Source of the DNA: Bacillota bacterium
GTDB lineage: Bacteria; Bacillota; Clostridia; Acetivibrionales; JAEXSP01
Reading direction: 5' to 3'
Assembly (NCBI GenBank): GCA_023453795.1
Contig: JAEXSP010000007.1
Span: 248,001-312,000, forward strand
DNA: 64,000 nucleotides
Shown here: one piece after another, positions 52,486-59,030 of the stretch
How positions within the stretch are numbered: position 1 is the first letter of the stretch
Layout of the letters: each line of letters begins with the position of its first letter
Notes under the pieces: generated by a model
What the model saw: the letters and a program-made list of their open reading frames with translations, nothing else
Told to the model about the DNA's origin: nothing
Databases searched by the model: none
Translations under genes and position numbers: made by a program

Positions 52486-53301
52486 ATGAAAATCAAAATT
52501 AATCCTTTCTATATAATCTGTGTAATTATTTTTGAATTGATTATGATTAATTTTCTTTTTATTGTAATATTTTTCAGGAATAACAATACCGATTCAATAA
52601 TTAACAAAGACAATAAGCCTGCTGCTATTCAGAATACGGCAGCCGGCAAGGATAAGATCGAAATTGCCGAAAAAAGCCAACAGGTAATAATTCCTGAAAA
52701 GAAAAAGGTGTCAGCAAAGAAAAAGCAAGTAACCAAAAGAGTTAAGCAAATGCCCGCAAAGGAAAAACCACTGCCTAAAAAAATTAAACAAGTTCCTGAA
52801 AAGCAAAAACAAGTAGCAAAAAAGAAAAGCTTGATTGGTATTTCAGCCCCAAAATATAAAGCTGAAAAAGTAAGAATTAATCTTGTTGACCGCTTCTTCA
52901 ATATTAACCGATACAACTATTTGGGCTTTTTATTTGCAAAGCAGTATCTGTTAGTTGAAAAAAATGATTTTATTGCAACTGCATATGACCTGTCGTACCA
53001 ATCCTGCGGGAAATACCCCGGAGACCCTGCATATGGGATTACATTCAGCGGAACCAAAGCCGTTAAAGGAAGGACTATTGCTGTTGATCCTGAAGTTATT
53101 CCGCTTGGCAGCAAAGTGTACGTTGAGTTTCCAAATGAGTATCGGAATTTGAACGGGTGGTATTTAGCAGAGGATACGGGTAAAAAGGTAAAGGGGAAGA
53201 TCATCGATATTTTCATGGGGAAATCAGCGCTAAAGGAAGCAATGCAGTTTGGAAGAAGGAAGGTTAAGCTTAAGATACAGACGAAAGTTCAGTTAAAGTA
53301 A
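52486..53301 (+). CDS. 3D-domain cell-wall protein
   Basis: A 271-residue protein with an N-terminal transmembrane anchor (FYIICVIIFELIMINFLFIV, about 7-26), a Lys/Pro/Gln-rich linker of roughly 70 residues with repeats such as KKIKQVPEKQKQVAKKK, and a C-terminal 3D domain. The three conserved aspartates appear in IAVDPEVIPLGSKVYVEF, AEDTGKKVKGKIIDIFMG. The 3D fold is a double-psi barrel shared with MltA and stationary-phase survival muralytic enzymes, so peptidoglycan binding or cleavage outside the membrane is likely. A strongly basic linker would suit contact with the wall. No clear ribosome binding site precedes the ATG. Confidence 0.8.
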   Translation: MKIKINPFYIICVIIFELIMINFLFIVIFFRNNNTDSIINKDNKPAAIQNTAAGKDKIEIAEKSQQVIIPEKKKVSAKKKQVTKRVKQMPAKEKPLPKKIKQVPEKQKQVAKKKSLIGISAPKYKAEKVRINLVDRFFNINRYNYLGFLFAKQYLLVEKNDFIATAYDLSYQSCGKYPGDPAYGITFSGTKAVKGRTIAVDPEVIPLGSKVYVEFPNEYRNLNGWYLAEDTGKKVKGKIIDIFMGKSALKEAMQFGRRKVKLKIQTKVQLK

Positions 53302-53340
53302 TCACTGATCATATGAAAAAGAAGAAATGTTGATGGGCAC

Positions 53341-53631
53341 TTAATCTTTGAATTTTCTACGTATTGCAGGAAATATCCAGAAGCCAAGCAGCATGCTCAT
53401 AAAACAGGCCGAGATCCCTGCCATGAATGGAAGCAGAGAAGAATAAATTTCTAATGCGGATAGATTTGAACCTGAGCTGATCTCATTTACCATTCTGATA
53501 AATTCATATAAAAATAAAAAAGCAATACCTGCCAGCTGAAATATATAGTGTTGTCTTAATAAATTCAGAATACAGCCGGATATAAAAATAAAAATGAAAA
53601 CAATTATTGAATAAGTAATCAAACTTGTCAT
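53341..53631 (-). CDS. Small membrane protein of unknown function
   Basis: A 96-residue protein with three predicted transmembrane helices: TYSIIVFIFIFISGCILNLL, YIFQLAGIAFLFLYEFIRMV and SLLPFMAGISACFMSMLLGF, and a basic end RRKFKD. The ATG at 53631 has an AGGT site; a nine-residue upstream extension has none. It lies alone, convergent with the 3D-domain gene. No family recognised. Confidence 0.6.
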   Translation of the reverse strand: MTSLITYSIIVFIFIFISGCILNLLRQHYIFQLAGIAFLFLYEFIRMVNEISSGSNLSALEIYSSLLPFMAGISACFMSMLLGFWIFPAIRRKFKD

Positions 53632-53810
53632 AATGTTTACCTCACTATCGCTTACCAATAATTGTAAGTTATTGTTTCGGTTTTATCAAGCCTTCAGCCA
53701 AGTATTCCCCGGTCAATATGCCAATTGACAAAATTCCAGAATGTACATAAAGGATTTACCTGTCCTCTTGTAGAAATATTATGTTAACTACAAAGGAAAA
53801 GGGTGATTAT

Positions 53811-54872
53811 TTGAAGAAGGGTTTATTAACCGCAATGCTAGCTTGCACTGTAACAGTCTCATCCCTAACTGCTGTTTATGCAGCTCCGGTACCGGCAAAT
53901 CAGAGTATAGTTCCGAGCAATGCACGCATAGTAGTCAACGGAAAGCAGATTAATCCCGAAAGGAATATTGTTGCTGAAAATAACAGGCTGCTTGTGCCTG
54001 CAAGAACAACTTTCAAGGAGTTGGGGGCAAGCGTTGACTGGTATGAAAAGGCAGGCATTATTAGAATAAAAAAGGATGCAGTCAGCATATTGATGAAAAT
54101 CGGTGAAACTGAGGCAGCTGTAAACGGCGTGGGAAAGGACACCGGTGCATCACCGATTCTTGTTAACGGAACTGTAATGGTACCTTTGAGGTTTACAGCA
54201 GAGGCATTGAATACTAATGTAAAATGGGATGGGAGTACAGCAACTGCTTTTATAAGTTCTGTTCCTGCTGGAACGGGAACTTCACCTTCAAGAGGCGATG
54301 ATTTCCGAGGACGTATTGTAGTAATAGATGCCGGACACGGCGGGTATGAGCCTGGTGCCATAGAAAAGGGGATAAAAGAAAAGGATATTAACCTTGACAT
54401 TGCCAAGCGTCTGAATACACTACTTGCTTCAGCAGGCATTAAGACCTATATGACGAGAACGAGTGATTCATATGTTGACTTATATGACAGAAGCGGATTG
54501 GCTAACAAATTAAACGCTGATTTATTTATAAGTATCCACAATAATGCAGTGGATAATAATTCGTCAGTTGCCGGGAGCATGACTCTTTACTACCCCAGTA
54601 ATGACAGGGCTAAAAACGGCGTAACTCCAAAAGGTTTGGCAACGATTGTGCAGAATGAACTGACAAGCAGTTTAGGCACAAAAGACCTCGGAATCATACC
54701 TCGTCCAAATCTTGCGGTGCTTAGAACTACAAATATGCCGGCAATAATTGCTGAAGTCGCATACATGACTAACCATAATGAGCTGTTAAGGCTTGAATCG
54801 TCCGATTTCAGGCAGCAATCTGCAGCAGCCCTAAGCAAGGCTGTTCAAAAGGTATTGCTGGCAATGCGGTGA
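53811..54872 (+). CDS. N-acetylmuramoyl-L-alanine amidase with CuAO-N stalk domain
   Basis: A 353-residue secreted amidase. A signal peptide (KKGLLTAMLACTVTVSSLTAVYAA, cleavage after about residue 24) is followed by a copper-amine-oxidase-like N domain (VVNGKQINPERNIVAENN to VPLRFTAEALNTNVKWDG), a wall- or polysaccharide-binding module in Clostridia, and an Amidase_3 catalytic domain. Zinc ligands are in VIDAGHGGYEPGAIEKG and SIHNNAV, and the catalytic Glu is in IIAEVAYMTNHNE. It cleaves the bond between MurNAc and the stem peptide. I favour the TTG at 53811, which gives a normal signal peptide, over the ATG at 53781. A terminator follows. Confidence 0.9.
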   Translation: MKKGLLTAMLACTVTVSSLTAVYAAPVPANQSIVPSNARIVVNGKQINPERNIVAENNRLLVPARTTFKELGASVDWYEKAGIIRIKKDAVSILMKIGETEAAVNGVGKDTGASPILVNGTVMVPLRFTAEALNTNVKWDGSTATAFISSVPAGTGTSPSRGDDFRGRIVVIDAGHGGYEPGAIEKGIKEKDINLDIAKRLNTLLASAGIKTYMTRTSDSYVDLYDRSGLANKLNADLFISIHNNAVDNNSSVAGSMTLYYPSNDRAKNGVTPKGLATIVQNELTSSLGTKDLGIIPRPNLAVLRTTNMPAIIAEVAYMTNHNELLRLESSDFRQQSAAALSKAVQKVLLAMR

Positions 54873-54887
54873 AATTTAAAAGTCCGG

Positions 54888-54911
54888 ACACCCTTAATGG
54901 GTGTTTTTTTT
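54888..54911 (+). terminator. Intrinsic terminator after the amidase gene
   Basis: Stem ACACCC/GGGTGT, loop TTAAT, T-run of eight. Confidence 0.82.
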
Positions 54912-55018
54912 CGAAATTTAGGTGTTCAAAAGCAAGATGATTGTATGTCTCGAGTTTTCTATTTCTAGAAAGATCGTTGCCAAGAATTTTCTATGAGTAT
55001 ATAATTTCTTTAGACTAG

Positions 55019-55116
55019 TAGTGTTCTCAAATTACCTATGCAAAAGAAAATCCGAGAATCTCGACGTTTCAACGAGTTCGCAGGATTTTCATAGAATACT
55101 TATTTGAGAAACACTA
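55019..55116. mobile_element. MITE-like palindromic element (98 bases)
   Basis: Terminal inverted repeats TAGTGTTCTCAAAT and ATTTGAGAAACACTA enclose a nearly self-complementary interior: CTATG...GAAAATCC...TCTCG pairs with CGAG...GGATTTTCATAG around a TTTCAA loop. It has no coding capacity and lies between the amidase terminator and the methyltransferase gene. These are features of a non-autonomous transposable element; no transposase is in the window and target duplication is not certain. Confidence 0.65.
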
Positions 55117-55150
55117 TACTAAAGTAAAAAATTAAGATAAGGGGCAATTT

Positions 55151-55603
55151 ATGTTTGAATTGATTTTTGACGATCTTGTAAAACCGATAAATGCAGGTGT
55201 AATAATACGTTTGGCTTGTGCAACAGGCAGCAGGCTCTACTTTACGGGAAACAGTGTCGATTATAAAAACAGAAAAGCTTTGTTGTCGGCAGTAGGTTTG
55301 GAAGACAGGGTTGATCTTACATATGAAAAGGATTTTTTTAAGCTTGTCGAAGATATGAAAAGAGCAGGAAAGGTTATCGTGGGTACTTCACCGGGGGCTC
55401 AGCTGCTTTACACCGAGATTGATTATACCGTTCCGACGGTTTTGGTATTCGGAACTGAAGCTACAGGCTTGTCGAGAAAGAAAATGGAGGTTATGGATGA
55501 ACTGGTTCAAATACCCATGCCCGGAAAAATTGACTCTCTTAATATTGTCAACTCAGCAGCAATAGTTCTGTATGAGGGATTAAGGCAAAGAGGCTTTAAA
55601 TAA
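55151..55603 (+). CDS. SPOUT (TrmH/SpoU-like) RNA methyltransferase
   Basis: A 150-residue SPOUT-fold methyltransferase. Motif 1 is PINAGVIIRLACATG, motif 2 is VLVFGTEATGLSRKKM and motif 3 is IPMPGKIDSLNIVNSAAIVLYEG; together they form the trefoil knot that binds S-adenosylmethionine. The size and lack of an extension resemble the TrmL subgroup, which 2'-O-methylates tRNA wobble bases, but VFGTEATGLS also fits other TrmH proteins, so the target RNA is open. No strong ribosome binding site other than AGGGGCA before the ATG. It ends at a terminator at 55641-55687. Confidence 0.85.
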   Translation: MFELIFDDLVKPINAGVIIRLACATGSRLYFTGNSVDYKNRKALLSAVGLEDRVDLTYEKDFFKLVEDMKRAGKVIVGTSPGAQLLYTEIDYTVPTVLVFGTEATGLSRKKMEVMDELVQIPMPGKIDSLNIVNSAAIVLYEGLRQRGFK

Positions 55604-55640
55604 GCTGACAAATGCATTACAGCGGCCGGTTATAAAGCGA

Positions 55641-55687
55641 AAGGCACAATACCGATGTTTAAATATTGGTATTATGCCTTTTTTTTA
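55641..55687 (+). terminator. Intrinsic terminator after the methyltransferase gene
   Basis: Stem AAGGCACAATACC/GGTATTATGCCTT (12 of 13 pairs) followed by eight T residues. Confidence 0.85.
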
Positions 55688-55768
55688 CTTGCCTTTAATC
55701 CAATAGTTAAGTATAATTTTAAAAATATCAAAAAATGGATTAATAAGTCGAAAATTGCGAGGTTATCA

Positions 55769-56569
55769 ATGAGAGTAGTTTTTGCAATGATAAAAACAAA
55801 CCTGAAGCTGATGATACAGTATAAGTGGGGGTTTTTAGTATCTCTTATAGCGGATCCGATAGTCATGGTTGTAAACATAGCCCTCTTCTCAACCATATAC
55901 TCTTATAACAATGAGACTTCAATTTTAGGGTATAGTTTGTCTCAAATGATATGGTATTTTACAGGAGTGACTTTTATTTGGTACTTCATTTGGAATTTTA
56001 CTGATCAGAATATAGCCAGCAAGATACTTTCCGGTGATCTTGCAATGGATCTTCTGAAGCCGACGTCTATCTTCAAGCTCCAATTTTCAGAGGCAATAGC
56101 TTTAAGGACAACAGGTATAATGTTTGAGGTTATTCCCGGATTTATAATTTTCAGACTGATTTTTTATCCGGATTTTATGACAGTACTTTCTATTCTTAGG
56201 TTTTTAGCTGTAGTCGTCATGGCGTTTACATTGTTTTTCCTGATTAACTTTCTGGTGGGGCTCACGGCTTTTGTTATTAAAAGCAATTTTTCGTTGCGCA
56301 GTATAAAGGCAATACTCATATCAATTACCGCAGGAGCTTATATTCCGCTTGAATTCTTTCCGCCATGGCTTAACAGGATTAATGATTTTCTTCCGTTTAA
56401 ATACTTGTTTTACTGGCCTATACAGTTTTTTATCAACAGGGGGGACGCCGCTCACGCAGAAACTCTTCTCAGGATTCTCGGAATACAGATTTTATGGGCC
56501 GTAGGATTGTTCGCTTTATGCAAGTTCCTCTGGAAGCTGTCAATAAGGAAGTTCTGTGCTGTCGGATAA
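55769..56569 (+). CDS. ABC-2 permease (DUF990-type), first subunit
   Basis: A 266-residue permease of the DUF990/ABC2_membrane_6 type with six helices, from WGFLVSLIADPIVMVVNIAL to ILGIQILWAVGLFALCKFLW. Coupling loop elements include FTDQNIASKILSGDLAMDLL. I place the start at ATG 55769, with GAGG six bases upstream; a longer frame from 55655 would begin inside the preceding terminator hairpin. The resulting length equals that of the next permease. It forms, with the next two genes, an ABC exporter whose substrate is unknown. Confidence 0.85.
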   Translation: MRVVFAMIKTNLKLMIQYKWGFLVSLIADPIVMVVNIALFSTIYSYNNETSILGYSLSQMIWYFTGVTFIWYFIWNFTDQNIASKILSGDLAMDLLKPTSIFKLQFSEAIALRTTGIMFEVIPGFIIFRLIFYPDFMTVLSILRFLAVVVMAFTLFFLINFLVGLTAFVIKSNFSLRSIKAILISITAGAYIPLEFFPPWLNRINDFLPFKYLFYWPIQFFINRGDAAHAETLLRILGIQILWAVGLFALCKFLWKLSIRKFCAVG

Positions 56570-56645
56570 TGGGCTTATAAACCAATTAATAAAGATATAA
56601 AAGAAAAACAGAGTTATAAATAACAAATTAAGGGGATCGACACAT

Positions 56646-57446
56646 ATGGGGCTTAAGACATTAGGAGGCTTGTTAAGGCTTTTTTATTGGAATAGTAAAA
56701 TAAGGGTTGCACGAAGCATGCAATTCAGGTTCGATTTTTTTGCCGGCCTTATTGTATCACTGATTTTATCAAGTATAGGACCTGTAGTACAGTACCTTAT
56801 TTTTACAAAGACCAACGGCTATCCCGGGTGGAACCTAAATCAAGTCATACTTTTTCAGGGAATACTCCTTTTTTGGTTTGGAATTAAAGATATGCTGTTT
56901 GGTGATGTTAGAAATCAGGTTGAAAGCATGGTTAGAAAAGGTGAATTTGACAGGCTGCTGCTGAAACCCTACCCGCCAATCGGAATCCTTTTGTCAAGCG
57001 GGTTTTACTACTATGGTATAGGTTCGGTTATTGCCGGACTGGCAGTTATGGCATACTCGATTAACAAGCTGAATTTAAGTATAGGAATCAGTCAAATAGG
57101 CTTGTTCATATTGTTCCTTTTTTGCGGGATCGTGCTTTACATGGCTATAACTGTTATTTATTGCACCATAGTCATTATGATTATATTTATGGGAAGGATC
57201 GGAGAGATTATTGATAAACTGCTAAGGTTTTCAGAGTTTCCTGCAGAAATCTTTTCACCTGTAACCCGGTTGATATTTATTACCGTTATACCGTTTGCGG
57301 TATGGGTATACTTTCCGGCTCAGACCCTTCTGAACAGGCTTGATGCAAAGGCATTCGCAGGTGCCGCTTCCTGTTTTGTACTATTTGCATTGAGCCTGAA
57401 GCTGTGGAATGTATGTCTTAAAAAATACACCAGTGCCGGGGGCTGA
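56646..57446 (+). CDS. ABC-2 permease (DUF990-type), second subunit
   Basis: A 266-residue permease paired with the preceding one. Helices include FDFFAGLIVSLILSSIGPVV, NQVILFQGILLFWFGIKDML, IGLFILFLFCGIVLYMAITV and LIFITVIPFAVWVYFPAQTL. The cytoplasmic loop VRNQVESMVRKGEFDRLLLK is the conserved coupling region (motif GxFDxLLLKP, here KGEFDRLLLKP). AAGGGG lies before the ATG. The two permeases differ throughout, which suggests a heterodimer. Confidence 0.87.
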   Translation: MGLKTLGGLLRLFYWNSKIRVARSMQFRFDFFAGLIVSLILSSIGPVVQYLIFTKTNGYPGWNLNQVILFQGILLFWFGIKDMLFGDVRNQVESMVRKGEFDRLLLKPYPPIGILLSSGFYYYGIGSVIAGLAVMAYSINKLNLSIGISQIGLFILFLFCGIVLYMAITVIYCTIVIMIIFMGRIGEIIDKLLRFSEFPAEIFSPVTRLIFITVIPFAVWVYFPAQTLLNRLDAKAFAGAASCFVLFALSLKLWNVCLKKYTSAGG

Positions 57447-57524
57447 TGTCTTAGGGCAATTATCAATTAAGAATTCGGACAGAATGAGAGATAAAAGACT
57501 AAATTAAAGAGGAATGTGACAGCC

Positions 57525-58505
57525 ATGGAAAATATTATAACAGTCAAGGGGTTGAAGAAAGAATTCAAGGTGCCCCAAAAAAGCAAGGAAGGCTTTATTG
57601 CCTCAGCCAAATCACTGTTTAAAAGGGAATTTAAGATGGTTACGGCGGTTGACGGAATCGACCTTGAGATCGGGAAAGGTGAGATAAGGGCTTTAATAGG
57701 TCCGAACGGCGCAGGTAAATCCACAACAATAAAGATGCTTTCAGGAATACTTTACCCGACTGAAGGGGAGATAAAGGTCATGGGTTATACACCGTGGCTT
57801 CAAAGGGAGCAGTATGTCAGACAAATAGGCGTGGTTCTCGGTCAGAAGTCCCAACTAATATGGGAGCTGCCTGCTATCGATACTTATTTGCTTAACAGGG
57901 AAATGTACAGGATACCGGAACAGAGATTCAGGGAAAATATAGAATACTTCAAACAGCTGCTTAATCTTGAAGAGCTTTTGAAGAAGCCTGTAAGGCAGCT
58001 TTCTTTAGGAGAAAGGATGAAATGCGAGCTGGTATGCGCCATGCTCCATGACCCCCAGCTGGTTTATCTGGACGAACCGACAATAGGACTCGATATACTT
58101 GCAAAAGATTCTATAAGGGGCTTTATCAAGCAAATAAACAAGGATAAAAATATTACATTCATACTGACAACCCATGATTTGGATGACATAATGAACCTAT
58201 GTGAAAACATTACCATAATAAACAAGGGAATTATAGTTTACAATGATTCCCTGGATAATCTGAAATCATTTTTTTCTAATAAAAAGACCGTAGAAATTAA
58301 GTTTTCGGAACGTATAAACAGGGAGAGGCTCAACGGCTTCAATGTATTGTCTTTTGAACCGCTTGAGGCTACAGTTGAGGTCAATTTGTCCAAAAACAAT
58401 CTTCAGGATGAAGTGTACAAAATATTCGGAACGCTGCCTGTTAACGATATTAATATCGGCAGTATAGGAATAGAAGAAGTAATTAAGCAGATTTATAATG
58501 AGTAA
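57525..58505 (+). CDS. ABC transporter ATP-binding protein (NatA-like)
   Basis: A 326-residue ABC ATPase. Walker A is LIGPNGAGKSTTIKML, the Q-loop VVLGQKSQLIWELP is the type seen with DUF990 permeases, the signature is LSLGERMKCELVCAML (LSLGE in place of LSGGQ, normal for this subgroup), Walker B is LVYLDEPTIGLD and the H-loop is LTTHDLDD. An N-terminal extension of about 30 residues (EFKVPQKSKEGFIASAKSLF) is also typical. ATG 57525 or GTG 57516 could start it; ribosome binding site spacing is not decisive. It ends where the small minus-strand gene ends. Confidence 0.9.
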   Translation: MENIITVKGLKKEFKVPQKSKEGFIASAKSLFKREFKMVTAVDGIDLEIGKGEIRALIGPNGAGKSTTIKMLSGILYPTEGEIKVMGYTPWLQREQYVRQIGVVLGQKSQLIWELPAIDTYLLNREMYRIPEQRFRENIEYFKQLLNLEELLKKPVRQLSLGERMKCELVCAMLHDPQLVYLDEPTIGLDILAKDSIRGFIKQINKDKNITFILTTHDLDDIMNLCENITIINKGIIVYNDSLDNLKSFFSNKKTVEIKFSERINRERLNGFNVLSFEPLEATVEVNLSKNNLQDEVYKIFGTLPVNDINIGSIGIEEVIKQIYNE

Positions 58506-58718
58506 TCACTGCAGCATATAGAGGAAGCTGGTAATATTTTCATGCAGGACATCGGGGTCTATTTTGCCTTTTTCAGCATCTGTATAAAGGTCGGAATAGG
58601 CATCATAGGCCTTTTTAAGCTGCTGCTTTTCGTTGAAGGAAAGGCTGCTCTGCTCACTCATCGATTTGATTTCATCTATATAGTCCTTTATAAGAAGGAG
58701 TTCATCCTCTTTTTTCAT
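58506..58718 (-). CDS. Small hypothetical protein, 70 residues
   Basis: A 70-residue acidic, helical protein (MKKEDELLLIKDYIDEIKSM, FNEKQQLKKAYDAYSDLYTD). The GAGGG ribosome binding site before the ATG at 58718 supports it, and a longer frame upstream is not credible. It has no membrane segment and no recognisable family. It is back-to-back with mutS2, whose promoter lies in the 312-base spacer, and convergent with the ABC ATPase gene. Confidence 0.6.
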   Translation of the reverse strand: MKKEDELLLIKDYIDEIKSMSEQSSLSFNEKQQLKKAYDAYSDLYTDAEKGKIDPDVLHENITSFLYMLQ

Positions 58719-58883
58719 AATTGCCCTCTCTTTATTGAATATTATCTTTGAATTTATACTTCCCAATATAAGATAAATTATAAACATGCGTGACTGACAA
58801 TTTCTGTAACCTTGGCCTGCAGGCATGAAAGCTAAATTCAGCCTGCAGGTTTGCTGTTCAGAAAAATGAACCAGTCTGTAAGC

Positions 58884-58911
58884 TTGAATTTGCAGGCTTT
58901 TATGCTATAAT
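58884..58911 (+). promoter_or_regulatory. Extended -10 promoter for mutS2
   Basis: TTGAAT (58884-58889), 16-base spacer and TGCTATAAT (TATAAT at 58906-58911). Confidence 0.65.
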
Positions 58912-58954
58912 ATAGGGAAATGCGAAAGTAAAACAACCAACTTACTTCAAATAT

Positions 58955-59008
58955 ATAAGTTGAATTAAATAATTAGTAGGAAGAGTACATAAATTATTTT
59001 CAACTTAT
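58955..59008. repeat. Short palindromic element upstream of mutS2
   Basis: Inverted arms begin ATAAGTTGAA and end TTCAACTTAT, with a second paired block AAATAATT/AATTATTT, and only seven bases between the arms. Left and right arms match those of the element at 61406-61503 at 23 of 24 and 22 of 23 positions. It ends 22 bases before the mutS2 start codon. Confidence 0.7.
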
Positions 59009-59030
59009 ATGGGAAAAGGATTATAGTCTA

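Larger units (their letters stand above)
58719..59030. other. Divergent spacer upstream of mutS2
   Basis: The 312-base spacer contains a hairpin CCTGCAGGC/GCCTGCAGG at 58816-58849, the mutS2 promoter at 58884-58911, and a palindromic repeat element at 58955-59008. No small gene is evident. Confidence 0.6.

Noticed and set aside
53870..54260. Copper amine oxidase activity in the amidase
   Set aside because: Only the N-terminal non-catalytic domain of that family is present, widely used as a stalk or binding module in Clostridia.
55655..55768. 38-residue N-terminal extension of the first DUF990 permease
   Set aside because: It begins inside a strong terminator hairpin and has no ribosome binding site, whereas ATG 55769 has one and gives the family length.
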